This document shows positions 46,825 through 58,100 of a stretch of DNA of 64,000 nt, piece by piece. The position numbers and the translations under genes were made by a program. The number at the start of each line of letters is the position of its first letter. Within the stretch, counting starts at the first letter, position 1. The notes beneath the pieces were generated by a model. It worked only from the letters and a program-made list of their open reading frames with translations, did not search any database and was not told where the DNA came from. This stretch comes from Strigamia acuminata (taxonomy: Eukaryota; Arthropoda; Chilopoda; Geophilomorpha; Linotaeniidae), in contig OX442314.1 of the NCBI GenBank assembly GCA_949358305.1, positions 23,863,060 through 23,927,059 on the forward strand, given 5' to 3'.

Positions 46825-46989
46825 TGTGCTGCCAGTCAGCTGGCAAAAAGGAAGAGGAAGTCGCACGCGCATCCGACTGCGCAACATGTGTGGCGTGTTC
46901 ATTAACTCCCTCATTTAGCAGCAATGGGAGCGGTCCGAAAAAGCAGACGCCACAAACTCCTGGTGCCAGGCGCCATCCCACCAGCTGAT

Positions 46990-49542
46990 GCTCGCAAACC
47001 AAAACTGCTCTCTGCGACTCTTTAAACGTGATTTAATCCGTGCAAATTGCAAATCACAAACCTATCCCAACATTTTTATTCCATTTCTTTTCCATTTTTT
47101 TATTTTAATTTTTAGACAAAAAAAAATAAAAAATCTGACGTCGATTTCGGTTCGTTCTTCGTCGCGTGACACTTTAATTTTTCATTTTATTTTTATTTTT
47201 TATTTTCGTATTTTTTGTCATTTCTTTCATCCATTGCATCCTAAAATACCCCTTTCTATTTCGAACACGAACAACGACGATAAGGAACCAATCATTAAAC
47301 GCGTTTCAAGTCGTTGCGACCGGTCGGGGCCAATGCAGCGACCCGAGACATTTCCCCGTGCCAATCGTTGGCATTTTGCCTTTATTCTTGATTTACATCT
47401 ACTACTTTTGTAGAGCGTGACTAAGTAATTCAGTAGTTTTCCCATCACTAAATCCGTGTCTATAGGCTACCCAATTGGCAGTTACCGTAAATCCTCTAAT
47501 AGAACGCGGGATCCCCATCCAACGCGCCTCTAAATTGACCAAAACGACTAAATTCAATATCCAAATCAACCAAAACGACTAAAGAACTCTAAATTAAATA
47601 GTTAGAGAAATCTAATCCTGGTCACGGCACCAAAATGTTTCTTTCCAGCGTTAATGCCACGGACATTTACAATAAATTTACAATTTATCAAGATATAAAC
47701 CAACCAAAAATGCAAAAACTTAGCCAGATTTTATACACATACATATACATGCAAAAATATATAAGTATACGCAATTAAATCCCCAAAAGAATACAATTTA
47801 AACACAATAAAATTGCGCCCAATTACAGGTCAAGTGCATTCGAGTGTTAAGCTCGAGCTAAGTGATTTGTGTTGTTGTCTTCTGCCATTGATATACAATA
47901 TTAACCCTTTTTTAGCAGACTTACAACAGGATGTGCGTTGCATCATGGCATTCTGATAACGTTAATTTACCACTCATGGGAGTGTGAAACAGTTTTTAAT
48001 GCATTACCAGGAAATAGACACATTTTTTGTTTGTCTTTTGTCCGCAGAGCTTTGCTGCATTGCACGATAAAAATGAAATAAAAGTTTAACTTCTCACAGG
48101 AATTTCTCAAAATATCAGTTTTAATGACTCTTTTTTGCACTAACTTCCCACAAATTTAATAATATAGTTAAACGCCGCCTAACTTGTGTGAAAACACACT
48201 TATAAGCACACGTGCAACTTGTAGCTCATCAAAATTTACATGATAAACCGGCAAACAACGAGCTACACGTGTACGTACACATGTTTCTTGACGTGTTGAC
48301 AGGTTTAAACTCTAATTACATTATTCCATGTCATGTAATTAAATTTCATAATGAATACATTCCAAAAGTTTGTTTGCTTGTGGCGACTGGTGGCTACTGT
48401 CGACGTATTCCCACATTCCGGCAATAAATTATCAACTTAATATAATAGACCAAGACCGCAAAGTGAGAAATTAGCCTCTTTTAGCATCGTTATCGACTGG
48501 AATTTTCACATAGTAAAACATAAATCTTCTAGTTGCCACTTAAGATTAATCCCAACTATTCCCCCATTGGTTACAACGGACTAACAACAAATTATTATGA
48601 TTTTCTCGATCCAATTCGTCAAAAAGTTTCGGGTTCACCACCCAAAGTGAAAGGAGGAGAAAGGGGAAAAGATCAATAACAAAATGCAAGCATTATCTGC
48701 ATCATGGTTGATGCTAGTTGCTTGCACGGAAATTGCTAAGTGCTTTTGACAAGCAAACAGCAAACAGAACAAGCCCGACTTTGATGGCAGTGTTCCAACA
48801 CTAAAACTCCCTCATGAATGAAAGAGAATGAGCATCGAGCGATCTATGCATGAAGTTTGAAAGCGTATTAAGATATTCGTGTAGAATTGCAGATTGTGGG
48901 AACCGGTCACAAGCAGCTTTGCCAAATTAATCATTAAAACGATGAATATGATGCAGTCATTAGGCGTACTCAAGATTTCTCCCCATCTCCCCAGTTGTTA
49001 CGGTGATATACGAAATATGTGAAGAGTGCCATCTGTTGCTAATAAATTAGCTCAGTGGAAGTTGGAGGAGATCTTAAGGGGCAGGGCGCGCACAACACTG
49101 CGGGTGCCAGTGACAAAGTAAAAACATTGCAGTACTGTTTTTTTTTTCAACAATAGAAGAGCATTCCAAATTCTGAATTTTGGAAAATCAACAGATGTTT
49201 TAGCTGCCAATCATACGGTGATGGCGCATTTTCATAGAATTTTAAATTGAACTTATAACTTATGAATTTTTACTTTGCATTTCTGGCAGGTCCGTTGCTG
49301 TACCTGTAGTTGATATTGTGCTGATCCCAAGGGCGCCTAAAGTTAAAGGTCTGAAATTCCTCCTGGATTCAAATTTAAAAAGAATTTAAACTTTTGTATA
49401 GTTTGTCTTTATCTAAAAAATTGAACCTGCCCTCATTATTAATGTTCATCATTGCCGTTTATCAAAAAAGGGGATAAGGGAGAAGGCACCAGCACGGAAA
49501 AAAACAAGGGTGCACAATACCCTAAGAACGAGCCTGACTTCC
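46990..49542. other. Intergenic stretch
   Basis: A small GC-rich patch lies at 47,280-47,370. No gene is supported. A CTCF-like GTGCCATCTGTTG lies near 49,027. Confidence 0.4.
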
Positions 49543-49612
49543 GGGATATAGCTCAGATGGTAGAACACCCAACCGACAATCGGGGAATCTGGGTTCAACT
49601 CCCTGTGAGACA
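49543..49612 (+). pseudogene. tRNA-like sequence (tRNA pseudogene or SINE head)
   Basis: GGGATATAGCTCAGATGGTA resembles a tRNA 5' end with an A box, and GGGTTCAACTCCC resembles a T arm with a B box, at the right distance. The anticodon arm is poor and the acceptor stem does not pair, so a functional tRNA is unlikely. Confidence 0.4.
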
Positions 49613-49762
49613 AGAAACACAAACGATTACATATTCACTATAATGAATGGATCATTTTAGCGCCGTAAAAATCGCTGTATTGACCCGATCGCTAAAACGA
49701 CATAAAATTATTATTAATTTGTCGTTAACAAATACTTAAAATATGTAATATTTATATACAGT

Positions 49763-50060
49763 GATGGCCAAAAGTTTAGCACCACTACTGTCACTTGCAC
49801 TATTTTGTGTTTTGACAAAAAAGTAAAGCCTGCAGCATCTTTCTGATAAAAAATATGAATTCAGCATTAAATTCTGCCTTGGAAAATCATCCATACAGAA
49901 AAACGATCCCAATGGTAAAATGGCTTGGGGATGGTTTTCTGTATGGGTATCGCTACACAACATTGAATTAAGGATATCATGGACCAATCTAATTATAAAA
50001 AAGTATTGGAGGATTGTTATGCTTGTAACATGAGTATTGCTAATGACAACCACACATAGG
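49763..50060 (+). pseudogene. Tc1-like transposon remnant
   Basis: It starts with a Tc1-type end (CAGTGATGGCCAAAAGTTTAG) after TATA. Inside, a + strand frame reads MAWGWFSVWVSLHNIE, corresponding to the conserved MVWGCFS...GPLHxIEG region of Tc1 transposases. It is short and lacks the catalytic triad. Confidence 0.6.
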
Positions 50061-53000
50061 TAACGTCGAACAAACCGTGCAAACGTTATCTACACATGAA
50101 AAGATTTCTTCATGAACCCTTGGGTTCTAGAAGTTTCTGGTTTTAATGTATACCCTTGGCTAATCTTAAGCCAATTCAATGAAAATACACTTTTCAGCTT
50201 CTGATTTGCAAAATATCCGCTTAATCCTTAATGAGAACGCCAATCCTGATTCCTAAGTCTGATAAATTGACCCAAATGAGTAAGTTCTTATCAACTTTGG
50301 ATGGGTTTCCGCTCCTATGAAAAATGCACCTTTAGGTCAGCTTGAAGACAGCTGTGCTCCGATATGTATAGTCCTATCTTCACCGCTTAGAAACTCACAG
50401 TTCCTTGACCACCACACGTTTAAAAATAAAAACCAATTTAAATTAACTAAACTAATCAGATTCAAACTGAGAAAAACCACATTGTTTTTCTCAAATCCCA
50501 ACTAAAATAAAACTTATCTTCATTTTCTTTTTTAAAATGTACAAAACGAAAACAAGAAACAGTTTTAAATCCATTATCAACTCGCTTCAAAAAAAAAATT
50601 TTTTCCCTCTACTTTTTTGCCCTCCAAAATGGAATTAGAACCCAGCAACAAATTTCAACACCGCCTAACTATGAGCTAAAGGCAACAGATGTGAAGTGCC
50701 GTTAGTTTATAGAAAAAAAGGTGAAAGCAACAATTGACACTAAAGCCAGTCGCTGGACGAGGAAAGGTGCCAAGTTCTGACTGGCTAAGTATTTTTTCAG
50801 CATGCACCGAAGACAGAAAGAAAGAGATTTGTCACACAAACTGTCTAAATAATGTGCCCACTCATTGGCAGGACACATTCAAGGTTAACTATATTTAAAA
50901 GCTCTCCTTGCCCCCTCATATTGTATGCTCCAGCAAACCCAATGACTCCTTGATTGCAAATCCCATCAAATCTAGACAAAATAAAGACTATACAGTCAGC
51001 CAAATTGCAACACTTTCCAGACTCGATGCGATTTCAACTTACATCACTTCATCCAATGTTCCCTATATACATTTAATTATTCTGCACCTTTAAATGAGTA
51101 ATTAGGCTAAAAATCAACGTCATTGGCACGCGTTGAGTAAATTTTCTACATTTTTTTAATGTGGAATGTCCTCTGCATTTGTCGTGGTGCATTCAACTAC
51201 TGAACAAGTGAAGAGTACTTGTATAACATGCAGTACATCATTTCCAATATAAATGCCAGATCAAAAAGAACTAGGAGATGAACGATCAGGCTTTAAATAT
51301 ATATATATTTACTGATGTTTGGCAATTTTCCAACACAAAAAGAATATAGAAACTCACTTTTAATGCAAAAATTCAAAAGGTGACAAAAAATGCTTCATAT
51401 TTCAGAACTGTAAATGGCCGAAGAACACACAACCATTAATTGCAATTAGTGACTGTAAAAACATTTTTTTCTCTCTTTAATTGCTAATCCTTTTATTCAT
51501 GTATCAACATAATAAGGTAATTATGGATACAGTAAACATGTTTATCATTTATTTATGTTGTGAAAAAAATTAATTATTTTTTTTTACTGACAGAAATGTT
51601 GTAATGCGGAAAAGAGGATTTATCATAGCTTAAAATAGACCGGCAACGTCATAAAATATGAAATCATAAAGTCTCTAAAGATGTAAACATGAATCAGTTT
51701 TCTACTAATATTGGCATACAATTGTTATTAATATTGCAACAGGTCACTGTAAGGGCTCTCAAAAAAACTAAATAAATAAATAAATGTATAAAACATGCGT
51801 ATAGTTCACTCGGGTAAAAGCAGTTGTACTAGCTGCATTCAAAAACTCTAAAACGTATGCAAAACTCGTTTCGTGTCTGTACATGTGACGTCATTCCCAT
51901 TGAACTGAGTAGACTAAAATTTCAAACCTTTTTTTCTCAAAACTTTTCAGTATAAAATAATTTTTTTAAGAACAGTTCTAGACTAATTAGATGGTTCTCT
52001 ACAACTTGCAATTGACATTTTTTGCGTAGCATTGTTGGTTTAAAAGTTACGAGTTGCAAAACAGTGATGCAACAATGTCACATGAATTTAACATGTTTCG
52101 TTGAATTCGTCACATGTCATTTACTTAAATTCATAATCAAAAGTATTTTTAAATTTACATGATTGTGAAATAATTCACCTGGTAGGTGTTCGGCAGGACA
52201 CCCTGTATTTTTAACGCGTTGTTAATTGATAAAAAACATAAAATAATAATAATAATATAATAAAGGCGAATCCTGTTTTGTTTCTTCGATGTTATTTTCA
52301 TAGTGGGCAAGAGTTTGGCGCGCTATGAACTGAAATCAAGTTGCCGTCTGGGGGTCTCCAAACGCTTAAATTTACCACTGTTCATTTATTACACTCCTAG
52401 TCGTCTTTCAAAAAAAAATTTTAAAAACTAAATAGGTCACCAATTGATCCTTAGAAGGCTTTCCATTTATCTTAAAAACTCACACAAACTTGTGATAAAC
52501 CCTGCCAGACTGCACCACTCATGAAACCAAAGTAGTAACCTTATTTCTTATGTAACTGATTAAAAACAACAAACCTTTCATAAGTCTTAAATTCAAGATT
52601 ACCTATCTTTTCCAACCACATCATTCATTTTCAATTAAAAAAATTTCACAAAACTCCTCCAACACCAACACCAGAAAAATCCCACATTTCTATACAAGTT
52701 AAAACTAAATTAACAATTGCTGCTTTTCACTTCTGCATTGGTATTTCTTTACGTTCCACCATTTAATCTACTACCCCATTAAATCAAAACATAGAGGAGC
52801 ACTCTTTAAAATCACCGACAAAAAACTGCAATTCCAATAAAACGGCGCAATTTATCGGCATCGACAATCGTCCTGGCGCAGATAAAACCGAGCCAAATGC
52901 ACGTTTAATGATGAATCAGTGTGTTGTGTTGCGAGTTTGTAGATGTGGAGCCAAGACCTCGCATCCTTGCACACCTGACGGCTTCTCTCGCAAAAAAACA

Positions 53001-53663
53001 ACGATTTAAGTTAAGTAAAAAAATCGCTTGCAATGCCAAAAACACTGGGCAACCGTTCAGCTATGTTAGGCTTATATCATTCTTTGCGCCATTAACTTTT
53101 AAAAGATACATATCATTCACTTTCTTTCTCTCTTATAACACATTTTTTTTATATTAAAAAAAGATTTAAGGTATGCAAGGTGTTTGCAAATGCAAAAATT
53201 AGAAATGAAATGGCAGTATATTAGATTCAATATTCAAAACAAGGTTAATTTTAAACCACTGTCAGTAATCCAAAGATTCCAAATTAAGCAGAAAAAAGGA
53301 AGAGTACACTTTCGCAGCGCCATCTGAAGGTGACTAAAGTGGGACGAAAATGGCGGCTGTCACTAATTTTGACTAGACCGACAGCTAAGTCGTAAACTGT
53401 CTCAGTCTAGAAGAACTTGTTGCTGATTCAATATCATAGACAGGATAAAATCTTGTGACGAACCATCTGTTGCCCAGCTATCATAAACTAACAGGAAATC
53501 ACAAAATTAGAAACATTTCCCCGCTTAATGATGTGTGCTACTGCTTCAAGCGGCTTAAAGAGCAAATGCACAGTCATTTCTAATTAATAATTGCATCCAG
53601 TAATTAAAACCAACTTGATCTACAATAGTTTAATCTGACCCGGAACATCTCCAGTACATATAC
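50061..53663. other. AT-rich intergenic stretch
   Basis: No gene or complete element is supported. Confidence 0.45.
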
Positions 53664-53962
53664 TACGTTTACATGCACCGAATATTTTGAGTGGAGAATA
53701 ATTCGAGTGGTGAAAAAAACGAATTGTTGTGTTTACATGCAGAAAATAATTCGTGATCACTTTCGGTCTTCGACCAATGGGGAAGTACCGGGAGCGATGC
53801 GCGCATGCGCAATAAAAATAGTTCGAGTTCACTCGAATTAAACAACCTTCTGCGAAGGATTATTCACTATTCGAATAATCCTTTTCATCCCTGTTTACAT
53901 GATAATTGTGCACACGGAATATTTCATCTCACTCGAAATATTCCGTGCATGTAAACACAGTA
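53664..53962. mobile_element. About 295-bp MITE with GTTTACATGCAC ends
   Basis: Inverted ends GTTTACATGCACCGAATATT and GTTTACATGCACGGAATATT lie at the edges, and a second pair of GTTTACATG repeats lies inside. TA occurs at both borders but the exact ends are unsure. The centre has TGCGCGCATGCGCA, an NRF1-like palindrome. Confidence 0.65.
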
Positions 53963-54405
53963 ATAGTTAGATTTTCGTGTCAATTGAGTTTCAGAGTTTT
54001 CAGTCTATTTTGGATTTCCATTGGTGCTTTAGTTATTACACAAGCAGGTCACGCGTGCAATGCACGGAAAAGTTACATCAAAGCATTTAGTAAAGCGGAT
54101 CCCGGTGCGTTTGCACCCATTAAAGCGCTTTTCGTAATGTCCCTAAAACGTGATGTCGTGCTAAGTCATCATTTGTTGTACCAAGTTCACACCAATGGAT
54201 CTAAATTGGCTGCGTGTACAGAAGTGCTTAAAAAATCGTACAATGCATTTTTTGCAGAATTTTTTTTATTAGACTAAATAAGACATACAGAAGCACAAAA
54301 ATAAATTTTGGGACCATTATACATAAAACAACTTTTATTTTACAGCCATTTACATCATTTTTTGACATCTGCATGGCGTGGAATCCACCAACATAGCTAC
54401 AGTGG

Positions 54406-54665
54406 GGGGCAAAACTAAGTTAACAAACGTGTCACGTTGAAATGTTTTTACATTCCCAATGGAAAAATTTAAACTTCTGTGGTCTGCTAAGATGATCTAG
54501 TTCCTCATAAAGTTGTTCAATGGGATTTAAGTCAGTATTTTGCGATGGCCACTCTAGAAGTTAAATATTTATGGTCTTCATTCAGTCTTTGACGCGTTTT
54601 GGATCATTGTCCCGGTGAAAAATCCATCAACCAGGTATTTTAGCTTGTCATGGAGGCAGAGTTTG
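54406..54665 (-). pseudogene. Tc1-like transposase remnant, left part, split by BEL
   Basis: On the - strand WIFHRDNDPKRVKD and LEWPSQNTDLNPIEQLYEEL match the catalytic end of Tc1 transposases (QDNDPKH and WPSQSPDLNPIE). Stops and frameshifts show decay. GTGGGGGGCAAAACTAAGTT near 54,400 resembles a Tc1 end. The upstream part continues on the far side of the BEL element from 60,796. Confidence 0.75.
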
Positions 54666-55065
54666 TGTAAAATCCAGATTTGGATTTAATGTTTAGTAAT
54701 GATTTCAATTTATGTTTAATTTTAGTGTTTTATTTCGAAAAGTGTTTTAAGTCTCTTTGTAATTGTTTTTATCGAATATCGAATTGTATTGGTAATGTTT
54801 TAACGACAATAGTGTTTTTTGATCGAGGGACACCAAGAGTGCCCTCTGGTGTGTAATCTGTAATTTTGACCGGTCCTTGTTAACCGGAAGTTAACCCCGT
54901 TTTTGGGATTGACCACCATCTTTTTTACCTGTATCATCGTGTGTCACCACGCGATTTTCCTTGTTAAAATCTTCAACGATTAAAATTAGTTAAGTTTAAA
55001 AATACGTCTCAAATTGTTGCTCGCGCGTGCTGCAATCGCAGCTAGATTATTTCGAAGTCTCGAAA
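54666..55065 (+). repeat. 5' LTR of BEL element
   Basis: It starts TGTAAAATCC and ends TCTCGAAA. The usual CA end is replaced by AA. It contains a CTCF-like motif at 54,839-54,853. Confidence 0.95.
54839..54853. promoter_or_regulatory. CTCF-like motif in the BEL LTR
   Basis: GTGCCCTCTGGTGTG is the reverse complement of CACACCAGAGGGCAC. It matches 13 of 14 positions of the CTCF core CCASYAGRKGGCRC. The right LTR has the same motif at 60,564-60,578. Confidence 0.4.
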
Positions 55066-55066
55066 T

Positions 55067-55084
55067 TGGTGCCGAAACCCGGGA
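55067..55084 (+). promoter_or_regulatory. Primer-binding site
   Basis: TGGTGCCGAAACCCGGGA lies one base after the 5' LTR. It starts with TGG, the complement of a tRNA CCA end, as expected for minus-strand priming. Confidence 0.85.
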
Positions 55085-55152
55085 GAAAAATCCAGGAACC
55101 TGAAGAACTGAAATCTATAAAAACCGCAAGTAAAATTTGAGAAAAATAAAAA

Positions 55153-58100
55153 ATGGCCGAAGATCTCAACGTGATCAAGTCACAACGAACAGTGGCCAGA
55201 AGAATGACGACCGCCACTATAACCAAGGCGAAAACGATTCTTGCGGCAATACCACAGAATGAACTCGAACTAAAAAAAATTAAGGCCAACCTGAAGGCCA
55301 AGTCCGCCGAATTAAAGGCGTTAGACGGAAAAATATTGGCGGCGTTGGTTGACGACGACGAGATCGACCAAGAAATCACACAGTGCGAAACTAATTATAA
55401 TGAGAAGATAATCGACTGCGAGGTCGAGCTCGAAGAAGCGCTGAAGAAAATGAATGCGCTGGCAATCGCCCCGCCACTCGCCCCGATCACCAACAATTAC
55501 CATGGTACCGTTAATGCCCCGCACGAGACGACGATGCGACTCCCCAAGTACGAGGCCATAAAATTCAGTGGCGACCCCCTCGAATGGGATGATTTCTGGG
55601 GGAATTTCGAAATCAGCATCGATTCGAAGCCTAACATCACAAATAAAAGCAAGTTAGTGTATTTAAAGTCGTATTTGGACGGTGAAGCGGCGCTCGTGTT
55701 GAAAGGACTGCCGCCAACTGATGAGAATTACCCCGTCGCCAAGGAACTTTTAATTGAACGTTACGGGCGAAGTGACGTTATTCTCAGTGCGCACATGAGA
55801 GCGTTAATGAAAATGCAACCTGTAAAAGATATTTTAGACCCCGTGCCTCTTCAAAAGCTCTACGACCGCTGCGAGTCACACGTGCGCGGATTGTTGGCGT
55901 CAAAAATGAACACTGAAGCTATCGATGCGACAGCTTGTCCGCTGATATTGGGTTTGGTCCCAAAACAAATTTCACTAGACTTTTCGCGACAACACCCTGA
56001 TGGGAAATACAAAGCAAAAGACTTATTGGACATGATTCGAGCTGAACTAATTCATCATAGCAAAATTGATAGTTTTCAGGACCTGCATCGCACTAAAGAC
56101 CAGGAGAAGTCGGGAAAAGCAGAAAAACAGGACACGGAGAAGACATTTCGCAAGAACAACGATCGTGTCCCGTCTGCTCGAGTATTGAGCACGATGATCG
56201 CCAACTGCATGTTTTGCAGTAAGACCCACGAACGTGACGGCTGTTCCACGACTGCAGCGGAGCGAAAAGAATACGTGGTTAAAAATGGACGGTGTTTTAA
56301 GTGCTTAAAAAAGGGGCACACGTCGAAAACGTGCTCCTACCGAATCACGTGTAAGATTTGCCAACGAAATCACAATCCTTTGGTGTGTGATGGAGCGAGG
56401 AAAACCGTTAATGAAAGTTTGACCACTCACGTGGCTACGTGTGCAGAATTATCAGCGTTCGTCCCTCCTCCTGCTGCAGCGTTGGCGTCAATTTTTGTGC
56501 GTGTTGTGCATCAATCAAAAGAAGCGATCGTGCAGTGTCTTCTCGACCCCGGCAGCCAAACGACATTCGTGTTGTCCAGTCTTGCTAAAGACTTGGGGTT
56601 GCAATCGAAAGGAACTGAAAATTTGTCCGTACTGACTTTTGGCAGTCAAGTGTCGCAAAGTGCAAAGCGAGAACGATTCGAGTTGAATTTGTGCAACGTG
56701 GACGACAAGAATAAATCGCTCACGGTCACAGCAATCGAGACGCCGTGGATAACGCGGCCGATAAAAACTGAGTTGCAGGCTGGCTTGCGAGCCGCCTTAG
56801 CACGCAACAATATTGTAATAAATTTTGAACAATACACTAATTTTGATGTTTTTTGTTTGATAGGCGCCGATAATATCGCTAAAATTTTGACTGGACGTCT
56901 CGAGAAGTTTGAAGAGGATCTGGTGGCAATCGAAACAATTTTTGGCTGGGCGTTGATGGGTAGCTCGCCCAACGTGACGACTTTGTCTACAATGGTCACC
57001 CGCGTATTCAACGTGCGGCTCGACGACCGCTTAGATGACCATCTTAAACAATTCTGGGAACTCGAAGCGATTGGAATCCGACACGAGTCCATTGACGAGT
57101 CGCCAACAGATCGCAACACGTGCACAAAGCGCTTCCGCGAGCTGGTGACGCGAGAGGACGGACGATATGTGGTGCCACTACCGTGGTTAGTCGATGCCAG
57201 TCAACTCAACAACAATTTTGAAGTAGCCAAGCGGAGATTTTGGCATTTGGTGCGCAAGTTCAAGAAGAACCCCGGCTTTTATCAAGCTTACAAAAAAATC
57301 TTCGACGATCAGCTGAAAAACGACATCATCGAAGAAGTGAAAGTGCAAGACCCAGAACATTCATATTTTATGCCGCATCGTGCAGTTGTGCGAGAGGATC
57401 GTGCGACGACAAAAATTCGTATTGTTTTCGACGCGTCATCAAAGGGAAAGAACGAGCTTTCGCTGAACGATTGTTTGGACAGCGGCCCCAATTTGTTACC
57501 GGAAATATTGAAACTTTTGGTGCTATTCCGACGTGAGCTTGTAGCGTACATCTCGGACATCGAAAAAGCATTTTTGCAGCTTCTGCTAAGACTTTGCGAC
57601 CGGAACTTTGTTAGTTTTTTGTGGGTACCAGAGAATTGGGACGGTTTGGAATTCCTCGTGCCAAGAATTATGCGTCAGAAGCGAGTCACGTTTGGAGTCA
57701 GTTCCAGTCCCTACTCGTTAAACGACACGATCCAAATGCATCTGGACGAAATGGAGAATTTGTATCCGGACACCGTCAAGCAGATTCGAGAGAAATTTTA
57801 CGTGGACGACCTTCTGGATTCGATGCGAGCTGAAAATCAAGTTTTGACCGTTTTTTATGAGGCGCGGAAGTTGATGATGGACGCGCATTTGCCTTTAAGA
57901 AAATGGCATTCGAATTCTCCACGACTACGAGAAATATTTGCTAAGGAGATCCCCGAAGATGAAGAAATTATCGCCGCCGAAAATGGTCAAACTACCGTGC
58001 TAGGTTTGATTTGGAATTACGAGACCGATAGACTTCAACTCGAAATAGGAGAATGGGCTGAAAAGAAACCAGAAAGCGGTCAAGGATCGAAGAGGGCGAT

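Noticed and set aside
46530-46988. + strand frame across the GC-rich patch
   Set aside because: It is interrupted by a stop at 46,746 and has no recognisable domain; the - strand reading is more protein-like.
49452-49643. 63-codon frame over the tRNA-like sequence
   Set aside because: Chance frame; the tRNA-like pattern explains the conserved look.
53906-54277. 123-codon frame on the + strand
   Set aside because: It begins inside a MITE end and has no recognisable domain.
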